From contig JAEEIC010000160.1 of the NCBI GenBank assembly GCA_016281165.1, forward strand, positions 1 to 12,714: a stretch of DNA of 12,714 nt, written 5' to 3'. The position numbers were made by a program, and so were the translations under genes. How positions within the stretch are numbered: the first letter of the stretch is position 1; every line of letters begins with the position of its first letter. The stretch is from Bacillota bacterium. Its GTDB lineage: Bacteria; Bacillota; Clostridia; Peptostreptococcales; Anaerovoracaceae. Below the pieces are notes generated by a model. The model was not told where the DNA came from and did no database searches. It worked only from the letters and a program-made list of their open reading frames with translations. Below are positions 6,256-11,784 of this stretch, one piece after another.

Positions 6256-6462
6256 TCAAAAGTAGAAGACCTCCTCAAAGCGCTTGTCGAGGGCTATGCA
6301 CAGTATCAGCGCCAGCTTCGCGGTGGGACTGAACTGCCCGGTCTCGATGGAGCTGATGGTGTTTCTCGAGACGCCGACCATCTCGGCCAGGTCGGTCTGC
6401 GACAGCCCTTTTTCCGCCCGCAGCTCCTTCAGCCTGTTCTTAAGTATAAGCTTGTCGTCCAT
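6256..6462 (-). CDS. XRE-family helix-turn-helix regulator (68 aa)
   Basis: A compact Cro/CI-type DNA-binding protein made of little more than the HTH domain: LSQTDLAEMVGVSRNTISSIETG forms helices 2-4, and the ALDKRFEEVFYF end is typical of small Bacillota regulators. The start at 6462 follows GAGGTG by 6 nt; 12 upstream in-frame residues have no ribosome binding site and overlap the previous gene. It follows the membrane-protein gene by 8 nt in one operon. The three 18-bp dyads at the operon promoter are its obvious candidate sites, which would make it an autorepressor. With no effector domain of its own, a signal could come through the membrane partner; that is inference. Confidence 0.92.
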   Translation of the reverse strand: MDDKLILKNRLKELRAEKGLSQTDLAEMVGVSRNTISSIETGQFSPTAKLALILCIALDKRFEEVFYF

Positions 6463-6470
6463 GCCGCACC

Positions 6471-6794
6471 TCAGTTCCTTGTCAGCGCGATGATCCACGC
6501 CGCGAGGAAGAGCGCGGCGGCGACGGCGTCGATGACGGCGATGACCAGCTCGTGCTTTTTCCTCTGCCTGTGATATTTCGCGAAGAAGACCGCCGAGGTC
6601 GCCGCCATCAGGGCGAAGAAGGCTTCGCTGTTCATGCGGCCCAGCACGATGGCGTCTACCAACGACACCAGGGCCAGCAGGCAGACGATGATCACCCAGC
6701 CCAGCTGCATGCTGTCCTTTGCCGCTTCAAGCTCCGCTATATCCTGCCCGCGGTTCTCCTTCCGGCTCTTTATCAGTATCTCTTCTCTGTTCAT
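6471..6794 (-). CDS. small three-helix membrane protein, DUF6442-like
   Basis: A 107-residue protein with a hydrophilic charged N-terminus (MNREEILIKSRKENRGQDI) and three hydrophobic segments at about 32-51, 57-72 and 82-104, separated by a basic loop KYHRQRKKHE (73-82). From memory, the N-terminal MNREEIL-KSRKEN pattern and the K-RRKHEL loop match DUF6442, a family commonly paired with a small XRE regulator; no molecular function is established. The start at 6794 has GGGAGGT 6 nt upstream and removes 13 residues of the longest frame. First gene of the operon, directly behind the operator array. Confidence 0.82.
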   Translation of the reverse strand: MNREEILIKSRKENRGQDIAELEAAKDSMQLGWVIIVCLLALVSLVDAIVLGRMNSEAFFALMAATSAVFFAKYHRQRKKHELVIAVIDAVAAALFLAAWIIALTRN

Positions 6795-6814
6795 TTGGGT
6801 ACCTCCCGGCCTTC

Positions 6815-6832
6815 TGCCAAGTTTTCTTGTCA
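6815..6832. promoter_or_regulatory. 18-bp dyad operator, copy 1 (start-proximal)
   Basis: TGCCAAGTTTTCTTGTCA: arms TGCCAAG and CTTGTCA around TTTT, one mismatch from a perfect dyad. It begins at about +2 of the operon transcript and ends 20 nt before the ATG at 6794. Binding here would block initiation or escape. Confidence 0.8.
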
Positions 6833-6839
6833 TGGCTGC

Positions 6840-6868
6840 ATGATATCACTGCCAAGTTTTCTTGTCAA
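6840..6868 (-). promoter_or_regulatory. promoter of the membrane protein/XRE operon
   Basis: The reverse strand has TTGACA (6868 to 6863), a 17-bp spacer and TATCAT (6845 to 6840), predicting a start near 6833. The -35 and most of the spacer lie within the middle dyad (6850-6867), the first transcribed bases are in the 6815-6832 dyad, and a third dyad lies upstream. Confidence 0.85.
6850..6867. promoter_or_regulatory. 18-bp dyad operator, copy 2 (over the -35)
   Basis: Identical over 18 bp to copy 1 and offset from it by 35 bp. It covers the -35 hexamer and most of the spacer, a classical repressor position. Confidence 0.8.
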
Positions 6869-6875
6869 GAGTTTT

Positions 6876-6893
6876 TGCAAAGTTTTCTTGGCA
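6876..6893. promoter_or_regulatory. 18-bp dyad operator, copy 3 (upstream)
   Basis: TGCAAAGTTTTCTTGGCA differs from copies 1 and 2 at two positions, one in each arm, and is itself one mismatch from the perfect dyad TGCCAAG-TTTT-CTTGGCA. It is offset 26 bp from copy 2, about two and a half helical turns. Confidence 0.78.
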
Positions 6894-6927
6894 AATGTGC
6901 TGCCCGGCCCCCGCCTTATCTGCGCAC

Positions 6928-6963
6928 AAAAACACCGGACCGCCGCTGGATACGGCAGCCCGG
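6928..6963 (-). terminator. intrinsic terminator after the S10 peptidase gene
   Basis: On the leftward RNA, CCGGGCTGCCG (6963 to 6953) pairs with CGGCGGTCCGG (6945 to 6935) over 11 bp including two G-U wobbles, with a 7-nt loop, followed by TGTTTTT (to 6928). The wobbles would be mismatches on the + strand, so the structure belongs to the leftward transcript. It lies about 60 nt past the S10 stop codon and isolates the XRE operon promoter from it. Confidence 0.7.
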
Positions 6964-6980
6964 CCCAATATGCGCGGATC

Positions 6981-7012
6981 CCGCCGGGACAGCGCAAAAG
7001 CGCGTCCGGCGG
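6981..7012 (-). other. long GC-rich hairpin directly after the S10 stop codon
   Basis: About 13 bp of stem with two single-base bulges: outer CCGCC/GGCGG, then GGAC/GTCC, then GCGC/GCGC around a TTTT loop on the leftward strand. It starts 12 nt past the stop and has no U-run. Together with the terminator at 6928-6963 it makes a double 3' structure, probably protecting the mRNA 3' end. Confidence 0.55.
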
Positions 7013-7024
7013 CTTCGGAAGTTC

Positions 7025-8452
7025 CTACTTCTTCGTCAGGAACTCCCTGATGTCGTCGTTGACCTTTTTGACCTTGTCCTCGCCCAGATAGACCATGTGG
7101 CCCGTCTCGTAGTATCTGACGTCCACCCTGTCCTTGGGGAGATGGGAGTGGCTGAGCATGTACCACATGGCGCCGGTGGTGGTCGCCAGATCGTACCAGC
7201 CGTTCATGAAGAGCAGCCTCATATTGGGGAAGTTCCTCATGGCGTCGCTGACGCACTCGGCGGTGGAACGGCCTTTGACCTCGCGGTTCCAGGTCTTCCA
7301 CAGGTGCCTGGAGGAGATGAAGTTCCTCTGCGTGTCGATGCCCAGCATGGGAGCGACGGTGCCCAGGAGCACGCCCTCGAAGAGCGGATCGTACTTGGCC
7401 GCCGAAGGATCGTTGCCCATGCCCCTTTCGGGATCGTTCTCGATGACGAGGGGCTCGTACAGCGGTCTGGTCACCCTGGCGTCGAGGCGGCCCACGTGGA
7501 GGCCCTTGGCCGCGGCGATCTCGGACCTGATCCCTATCGGTTCGATCACCAGATCCCTGTCCTCAAGATATTTGCGGGAGACGCCGGTGTAATACATGAG
7601 CTTCTTTATGATCTTCTCCCTGTCCCTGCCGGCGAGGTCCTCGCCCTTGTAGAGAGCGGGCAGATACTCCGCCTCTGCCCAGGCGGCGGCCTCTTTCGCG
7701 AAGTCCTCGCAGCTCTTCTTCACCGGCCGATTGTGATACCAGTTGATCGAAGCGGCGGTGGGAACGAGGGTCACGGGAGCGATGAAGGCCCCCTCGAGCC
7801 TGTTCTTAAAGGTGTTCACGGTATTGCCGATGAAGACGGCGCCGTCGAAGGCCACTCCGTAGGATCTGTCGGTGCCGAAGGCTCCCATACCGATCATCTT
7901 GGCGCCTCTGGTGCAGCCGTAGCTCTCGCCCACTATGTACTTGGGGCTCTTCCAGCGGTCATATCTCGTCAGCCACTTCTGGACAAAGGTGACCGAAGCC
8001 TCGGCGTCGGGCTCGGTGCCCCAGTATTTGTCCTTCTTGCTCTCGTCGAGCAGCCTGCCGTAGCCGGTGCCGATGGCGTCCATGATGACGATGTCGGCGA
8101 TGTCGAGCAGGCAGTCCTCGTTCACGCAGGCTTCATAGGGCGGAAGAGGGACGCCGGCGGCGTCCACCTCGCCGTACTTGACCCTGTAGGGCCCCAGGAA
8201 GCCCACATGTACCATCGTGGAGGAGGAGCCGGGCCCGCCGTTGAAGCAGAAGAGCACGGGCCTGTCCGAGGTATCCTTGACGTCGGAACGGAAATACGAA
8301 TAAGAGAAGAGAGAGGCCTCGGGAGTGCCGTCGTCGCCGTAGAAGACGTTGTCCTCGCAGACGGTATTGAAGGGCACGGTCTTGCCCCTCAGGGTGACTT
8401 TTCCCTCGGATGTGAAGCGCTGGGGCGTGAAGACATCTGTTTTCAGTATCAT
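7025..8452 (-). CDS. S10 family serine carboxypeptidase-like protein
   Basis: A 475-residue alpha/beta-hydrolase of the S10 family, which removes C-terminal residues from peptides. All family landmarks are present: NGGPGSSS (71-78, oxyanion hole), GESYGCTRG (175-183) with nucleophile Ser177, NGWYDLATTTGA (417-428) with Asp421, and ETGHMVY (449-455) with His452. No signal peptide or lipobox is visible, so the protein looks cytosolic, unlike vacuolar or secreted eukaryotic members. It may act on imported peptides. The start at 8452 has AAGGAGGT about 4 nt upstream. An intrinsic terminator ends 18 nt before the ATG, leaving no room for a promoter, so expression should depend on read-through from mrp-cvpA or on a start inside cvpA. 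Acyltransferase relatives exist in S10, so peptidase activity is by family only. Confidence 0.9.
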   Translation of the reverse strand: MILKTDVFTPQRFTSEGKVTLRGKTVPFNTVCEDNVFYGDDGTPEASLFSYSYFRSDVKDTSDRPVLFCFNGGPGSSSTMVHVGFLGPYRVKYGEVDAAGVPLPPYEACVNEDCLLDIADIVIMDAIGTGYGRLLDESKKDKYWGTEPDAEASVTFVQKWLTRYDRWKSPKYIVGESYGCTRGAKMIGMGAFGTDRSYGVAFDGAVFIGNTVNTFKNRLEGAFIAPVTLVPTAASINWYHNRPVKKSCEDFAKEAAAWAEAEYLPALYKGEDLAGRDREKIIKKLMYYTGVSRKYLEDRDLVIEPIGIRSEIAAAKGLHVGRLDARVTRPLYEPLVIENDPERGMGNDPSAAKYDPLFEGVLLGTVAPMLGIDTQRNFISSRHLWKTWNREVKGRSTAECVSDAMRNFPNMRLLFMNGWYDLATTTGAMWYMLSHSHLPKDRVDVRYYETGHMVYLGEDKVKKVNDDIREFLTKK

Positions 8453-8470
8453 ATTTACCTCCTTGCAATG

Positions 8471-8495
8471 AAAAAAGGGGTCCTTAAAGGACCCC
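8471..8495 (-). terminator. intrinsic terminator between cvpA-like and S10 genes
   Basis: On the leftward strand GGGGTCC (8495 to 8489) pairs with GGACCCC (8483 to 8477) across TTTAA, which can close two more A-U pairs, followed by TTTTTT (8476 to 8471). It starts 9 nt after the CvpA stop codon and ends 18 nt before the S10 ATG, with the S10 ribosome binding site directly behind the U-run. Confidence 0.9.
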
Positions 8496-8504
8496 CGGCA
8501 GATC

Positions 8505-9266
8505 TTAATTCGACGCTGTCGACACTATGGTATGCGCGTTGTCCCGCAGGAACTGCGTCATCTCCAGCGGACTGTGGTTGTAGAAGTAGTTGAAGAGTAT
8601 GGTGCCCTCGGCGAAATTGTCGATCAGCTCGAGATTGGTCAGCCTGAGCACGTAGAGTATCAGGTAGAGTATCAGCAGACCCTGCAGCAGGCCGAGCACC
8701 GCCCCGCCTATGTGGTTGAGGGTGCTTATTACCGGCAGCTCGATGAGATTATCGAGTATGCCGAGCAGTATGGCGAAGAATATCAGGATCACGAAGAAAG
8801 CGACCAGGAAGAGCAGGCCTCTCACGGCGGTGGAGAGCATGCCCTCGGCGGCGTCCTCCACGCGGGCCGCCATCTGGCCGTAGAGCTCGCTGGTGGTCGC
8901 CATCAGGCTCCTGTTGGCGCTGGCCCTCACCTGATCGAGGTAATTGTTCACCGTGGAAAGATCGAGGCCCATGCCCGAGAAGTCGAGATGCAGCTCGGGC
9001 AGCTGCAGAGACTCAAGCGTCTTGGGCAGCTTGTCGAGCACGATGGTGACCATCTTCCTCTTGAAGACGGGCAGCAGCAGCTCGGTCACCTGAGGCTCGA
9101 AGAGCTTGGAGACGTAAGCCGCCCCGAAGATCGCGACGATGTTCTTGACGGTGTAGATGATGCTCCTGAGAAGTCCTCTGGAACTGCCTACCAGGACCGA
9201 TATCAGCAGCATGGCCCCTATGGCCAGATCCACTATCATTGGCAGCTTGGCAAGTATCTCCTTCAT
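8505..9266 (-). CDS. CvpA-family membrane protein
   Basis: A 253-residue inner-membrane protein. The N-terminal hydrophobic segment with a following RGLLRSI (about 10-36) and the late LNHIGGAVLGLLQGLL (183-198) are the two conserved CvpA blocks. Clear membrane segments lie at about 10-27, 40-52, 147-171 and 183-208. It is longer than a typical CvpA (about 160-180 aa) because of a soluble, partly helical insert at about 60-145. In E. coli CvpA is linked to colicin V export and envelope stress, but its biochemical role is unknown. The start at 9266 uses a GAGGG that lies within the last codons of mrp, only 3 nt separating the mrp stop from this ATG, so the genes are probably translationally coupled. 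Confidence 0.85.
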   Translation of the reverse strand: MKEILAKLPMIVDLAIGAMLLISVLVGSSRGLLRSIIYTVKNIVAIFGAAYVSKLFEPQVTELLLPVFKRKMVTIVLDKLPKTLESLQLPELHLDFSGMGLDLSTVNNYLDQVRASANRSLMATTSELYGQMAARVEDAAEGMLSTAVRGLLFLVAFFVILIFFAILLGILDNLIELPVISTLNHIGGAVLGLLQGLLILYLILYVLRLTNLELIDNFAEGTILFNYFYNHSPLEMTQFLRDNAHTIVSTASN

Positions 9267-9269
9267 GGT

Positions 9270-10094
9270 CTAAGCCCTCAATCTCTCAGCCAGAGGCTCC
9301 AGGCAGGAGCTGTCGGCCTCTTCCACCCTGCCCTGATCGCAGAGAGAAGCGATCTCGGGCTTCAGAGGCATGCGGCAGACCGTCCCGATACCGTACTTTT
9401 CGGCCAGCGCCTCGACGTGGCTGTCTCCGAATATGTAATGCTTCTTTCCGCAGTCGGGGCATTCGAAGTAGGACATGTTCTCCACGATGCCGACTACGGG
9501 GATGTTCATCATCTCGGCCATCTTGACGGCTTTTCCGACTATCATCCCCACCAGATCCTGGGGAGAGGTGACGACCACTATGCCGTCGACGGGCAGAGAC
9601 TGGAACACCGTGAGAGGGACGTCGCCGGTGCCGGGAGGCATGTCGACGAACATGCAGTCCACGTCGCCCCAGGCGACCTCGCTCCAGAACTGCTTCACGA
9701 CGCCGGCGATGACGGGGCCTCTCCAGACCACCGGTTCTTCGGCGTTGTCGAGCAGCAGGTTGATGGAGATGATCTTGACCCCGCCTTCGCTCATGGCTGG
9801 GAACATGTTGGTCCCGTCGGTCATCACGGGCTCCTTGACCCCGAACATGCGGGGGATGGAGGGACCGGTGATGTCGGCGTCGAGGACGGCGGCCTTCCTT
9901 CCGCTCCTGCTGAAGGCGGAGGCGAGCATGGAGGTGACGAGGGATTTGCCTACCCCGCCCTTTCCGCTCACGACGCCTATGACCTTTTTAACGTTCGAGA
10001 GGGGGTTGGCCGGGGCCAGGAAGCTCTGGGGAGCCTCTCTGTCCGCGCAGTTCTCGGCGCATCCGGCGCAGTTATGATCGCAGCTTTCGCTCAT
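9270..10094 (-). CDS. mrp: Mrp/NBP35-type P-loop ATPase, iron-sulfur cluster carrier
   Basis: A 274-residue homodimeric cytosolic ATPase that holds and transfers [4Fe-4S] clusters to apoproteins. GKGGVGKS (44-51) is the deviant Walker A of the MinD/Mrp group, DADITGPSIPRMFG (72-85) the Mrp family signature, and VDMPPGTGD (150-158) carries Walker B. Cys212 and Cys215 in CPDC form the cluster-bridging CXXC at the dimer interface. The N-terminus has four more cysteines, Cys5, Cys9, Cys12 and Cys16 (CX3CX2CX3C), suggesting a second NBP35-like cluster site with its own spacing. The start at 10094 follows AAGG by about 8 nt. It is first in an operon with cvpA-like, and its promoter spacer contains a dyad. 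Confidence 0.95.
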   Translation of the reverse strand: MSESCDHNCAGCAENCADREAPQSFLAPANPLSNVKKVIGVVSGKGGVGKSLVTSMLASAFSRSGRKAAVLDADITGPSIPRMFGVKEPVMTDGTNMFPAMSEGGVKIISINLLLDNAEEPVVWRGPVIAGVVKQFWSEVAWGDVDCMFVDMPPGTGDVPLTVFQSLPVDGIVVVTSPQDLVGMIVGKAVKMAEMMNIPVVGIVENMSYFECPDCGKKHYIFGDSHVEALAEKYGIGTVCRMPLKPEIASLCDQGRVEEADSSCLEPLAERLRA

Positions 10095-10117
10095 TTTCAG
10101 TACCTTTCAATGAAAAT

Positions 10118-10146
10118 ATGATATTTGAACGCATAAGTTCAAACAA
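10118..10146 (-). promoter_or_regulatory. promoter of mrp with a dyad in its spacer
   Basis: The reverse strand has TTGTTT (10146 to 10141), a 17-bp spacer and TATCAT (10123 to 10118), predicting a start near 10111 and a leader of about 17 nt. A perfect 7-bp inverted repeat, TTTGAAC-N6-GTTCAAA (10124-10143), fills the spacer and half of the -35, where a bound regulator would exclude polymerase. The 122-bp gap to the MATE gene shows no clear intrinsic terminator. Confidence 0.6.
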
Positions 10147-10216
10147 TATATTAGCACGTTTTATCCCGGAATAGAAGAGCAAGTCGCAAATATCTGGCGC
10201 CGCCGCGGGCGGAGGC

Positions 10217-11581
10217 TCAATCAGCCAGCTTTTTCTTCGCCAGCACGAGATAGCAGACGAAGAGCATGGCCGAGGTGATGATCCAGGAGATGGGATAGAC
10301 TATGTAGAGCATCTCGAGGCTGTGGAAGCGCGGCATCTGGAATATCGTATAGATCCAGATGATCCTGGTGACGCATACCCCGACTACCGTGACCAGCATG
10401 GGGACGAAGGAGGAGCCCAGGCCCCTCAGCACGCCCGTCATGGTGTCGTGCAGGCCGTTGAGCCAGTGGACCGTGCTTATATACCTCATCCTGATGAGGC
10501 CGTAGGCGATGGCCGCCTCCGAATCGGTGATGTATATGCCCAGCAGCGGCCTGCCCAGGGCGTAGACCGTCCAGCCGACCAGAAGGCCTGTCAGTACCAC
10601 GTCCAGGACGCAGAGCCTCGCGACCTTCTTTACCCTGTCGTATCTGCGCGCCCCGTAGTTCTGGCCCACGAAGTTCATGGCGCACTGGTTGAAGGCGTTC
10701 ATGGCGACGTAGGAGAAGCCCTCGATGTTGGAGGCCGCGGCGCAGCCCGCCATGGCGACCGAGCCGAAGGAATTGAGGGAGCTTTGGATTATGGTGTTGG
10801 AGATCGAGAACATGGCTCCCTGCAGGCCGGCGGGAAGGCCGATCCTCACGATCTGGACCAGGGCCCCGCGCGAGATCCTCATCTTTTTCCACTCGAAGCG
10901 TATGGGCCCCTGCTCCCTGATAAGGGCGCTGAGCACCAGGACGGCGGAGAAATACTGGCTGGCCGAGGTGGCCAGAGCGACTCCCGCCACGTCGAGATCA
11001 AAAACAGTGACGAAGATCACATTGAGGACCACGTTGAGCGCGCCGGCGGAGGAGAGGAAGATGAGGGGCCTTCTGGTATCGCCGTCGGCCCTTAAGACCG
11101 CCGCCCCGTAATTGTAGAGGAGGCTGGCCGGCATGCCGGTAAAGTATATCTTCATGTAGAGGGCCGAAAGGTCTATCACGTCTTCCGGAGTCGCCATGAG
11201 CTTTAAGAGGGGCATGGTGATGATGACGCCCAGGGCGGTGAGCACCACGCCGCCGATGAGGGCGACGGGGACCGCCGTGTGCACGGTCTCGCTGACCTTT
11301 TCGTGATCCCGCGCTCCCAGGCCGGTCGCGACCGCGACGCCCACGCCGACCGAAAGGCCGATGAAAAGAGTCACCGTGAGGTTTATGACCGCGCCGGTGG
11401 CGCCGACGGCCGCCACCGATACGCTGCCGCACCAGCGTCCCACGACCACCAGGTCGGCGGCGTTGAAGAGGAGCTGCAGCATGCCCGTCGCGATGATGGG
11501 GAGGGCGTAGAGTATTATGTTTTTCGCCAGGGGACCGTTGACGAGGTCGATATGCCTGCGCGAGAGTGTCGTTCTGCTCAT
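10217..11581 (-). CDS. MATE family efflux transporter
   Basis: A 454-residue polytopic protein with the expected 12 helices as two MatE halves (about 20-180 and 240-400). It sits in the cytoplasmic membrane and exports cationic or other small compounds using an Na+ or H+ gradient. Diagnostic stretches are the helix-1/2 region LFNAADLVVVGRWCG (38-52), VLRADGDTRRP (162-172) in the first half, and the corresponding VLRGLG stretch in the second half. The start at 11581 has AAAGGA about 6 nt upstream. It is transcribed leftward, divergent from the D-2-hydroxyacid dehydrogenase, and no intrinsic terminator follows before the mrp promoter. Substrate and ion cannot be read from sequence. Confidence 0.93.
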   Translation of the reverse strand: MSRTTLSRRHIDLVNGPLAKNIILYALPIIATGMLQLLFNAADLVVVGRWCGSVSVAAVGATGAVINLTVTLFIGLSVGVGVAVATGLGARDHEKVSETVHTAVPVALIGGVVLTALGVIITMPLLKLMATPEDVIDLSALYMKIYFTGMPASLLYNYGAAVLRADGDTRRPLIFLSSAGALNVVLNVIFVTVFDLDVAGVALATSASQYFSAVLVLSALIREQGPIRFEWKKMRISRGALVQIVRIGLPAGLQGAMFSISNTIIQSSLNSFGSVAMAGCAAASNIEGFSYVAMNAFNQCAMNFVGQNYGARRYDRVKKVARLCVLDVVLTGLLVGWTVYALGRPLLGIYITDSEAAIAYGLIRMRYISTVHWLNGLHDTMTGVLRGLGSSFVPMLVTVVGVCVTRIIWIYTIFQMPRFHSLEMLYIVYPISWIITSAMLFVCYLVLAKKKLAD

Positions 11582-11635
11582 TTTGATCCTTTCTGCGGCT
11601 CCTGAGGCTCTGCCCCGCGCCGCGGACAGGCTGTT

Positions 11636-11664
11636 ATTCTATCACAGCCGCGCGCGTTTTCACG
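11636..11664 (-). promoter_or_regulatory. putative extended -10 promoter of the MATE gene
   Basis: The reverse strand reads TGATAGAAT (11644 to 11636), an extended -10, with a GTGAAA-like -35 about 16 bp upstream. The predicted start is near 11629, giving a leader of about 48 nt. The -35 region is inside the CGCGCGT dyad at 11651-11668. Confidence 0.45.
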
Positions 11665-11668
11665 CGCG
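11651..11668. promoter_or_regulatory. alternating CG dyad in the divergent MATE/dehydrogenase region
   Basis: CGCGCGT-TTTC-ACGCGCG is a perfect 7-bp inverted repeat around 4 nt, overlapping the MATE -35. No gene upstream in either direction would need a terminator here, so an operator or DNA-structure role is more likely. Confidence 0.35.
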
Positions 11669-11698
11669 ATTTTAAATTGTCTGGTTTCTATACATTTA

Positions 11699-11727
11699 TA
11701 CACTAAAGAAGCATTTTCGTATATAAT
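11699..11727 (+). promoter_or_regulatory. promoter of the D-2-hydroxyacid dehydrogenase gene
   Basis: A perfect TATAAT (11722-11727) with a weak TACACT (11699-11704) 17 bp upstream, in an AT-rich tract. Predicted start near 11734, leader about 50 nt. Confidence 0.55.
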
Positions 11728-11734
11728 AAGCTGA

Positions 11735-11763
11735 ACGGGAATGCGGACCTGACGCTTTCCCGT
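11735..11763 (+). other. 5'-leader stem-loop of the dehydrogenase mRNA
   Basis: ACGGGAA (11735-11741) pairs with TTCCCGT (11757-11763); inside, after a T-T mismatch, GCG pairs with CGC around GACCTGA. The structure would begin at or within a base or two of the 5' end of the mRNA and stop 10 nt before the AGGAGG. This suits a 5'-end stabiliser; a regulatory role is possible. Confidence 0.5.
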
Positions 11764-11784
11764 AAAACGATCCAGGAGGATGAT

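Noticed and set aside
6815..6893. The three repeats as a short CRISPR array
   Set aside because: Repeats of 18 bp with uneven 17- and 8-bp gaps that fall exactly on promoter elements fit operators; no cas genes are present.
6719..8593. A 624-codon open frame on the + strand across the XRE promoter and the S10 gene
   Set aside because: It lies antisense to the S10 gene, which carries a complete catalytic triad and a strong ribosome binding site; the antisense product shows no recognisable domain and begins inside another gene.
8532..10121. A 529-codon open frame on the + strand over mrp and cvpA-like
   Set aside because: It is antisense to clearly identified genes, with His/Gly/Val/Asp-rich composition typical of antisense frames in GC-rich coding DNA.
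10200..10212. CCGCC-CGC-GGCGG hairpin after the MATE stop as a terminator
   Set aside because: Only 5 bp with a 3-nt loop and no U-run; in such GC-rich sequence this is expected by chance.
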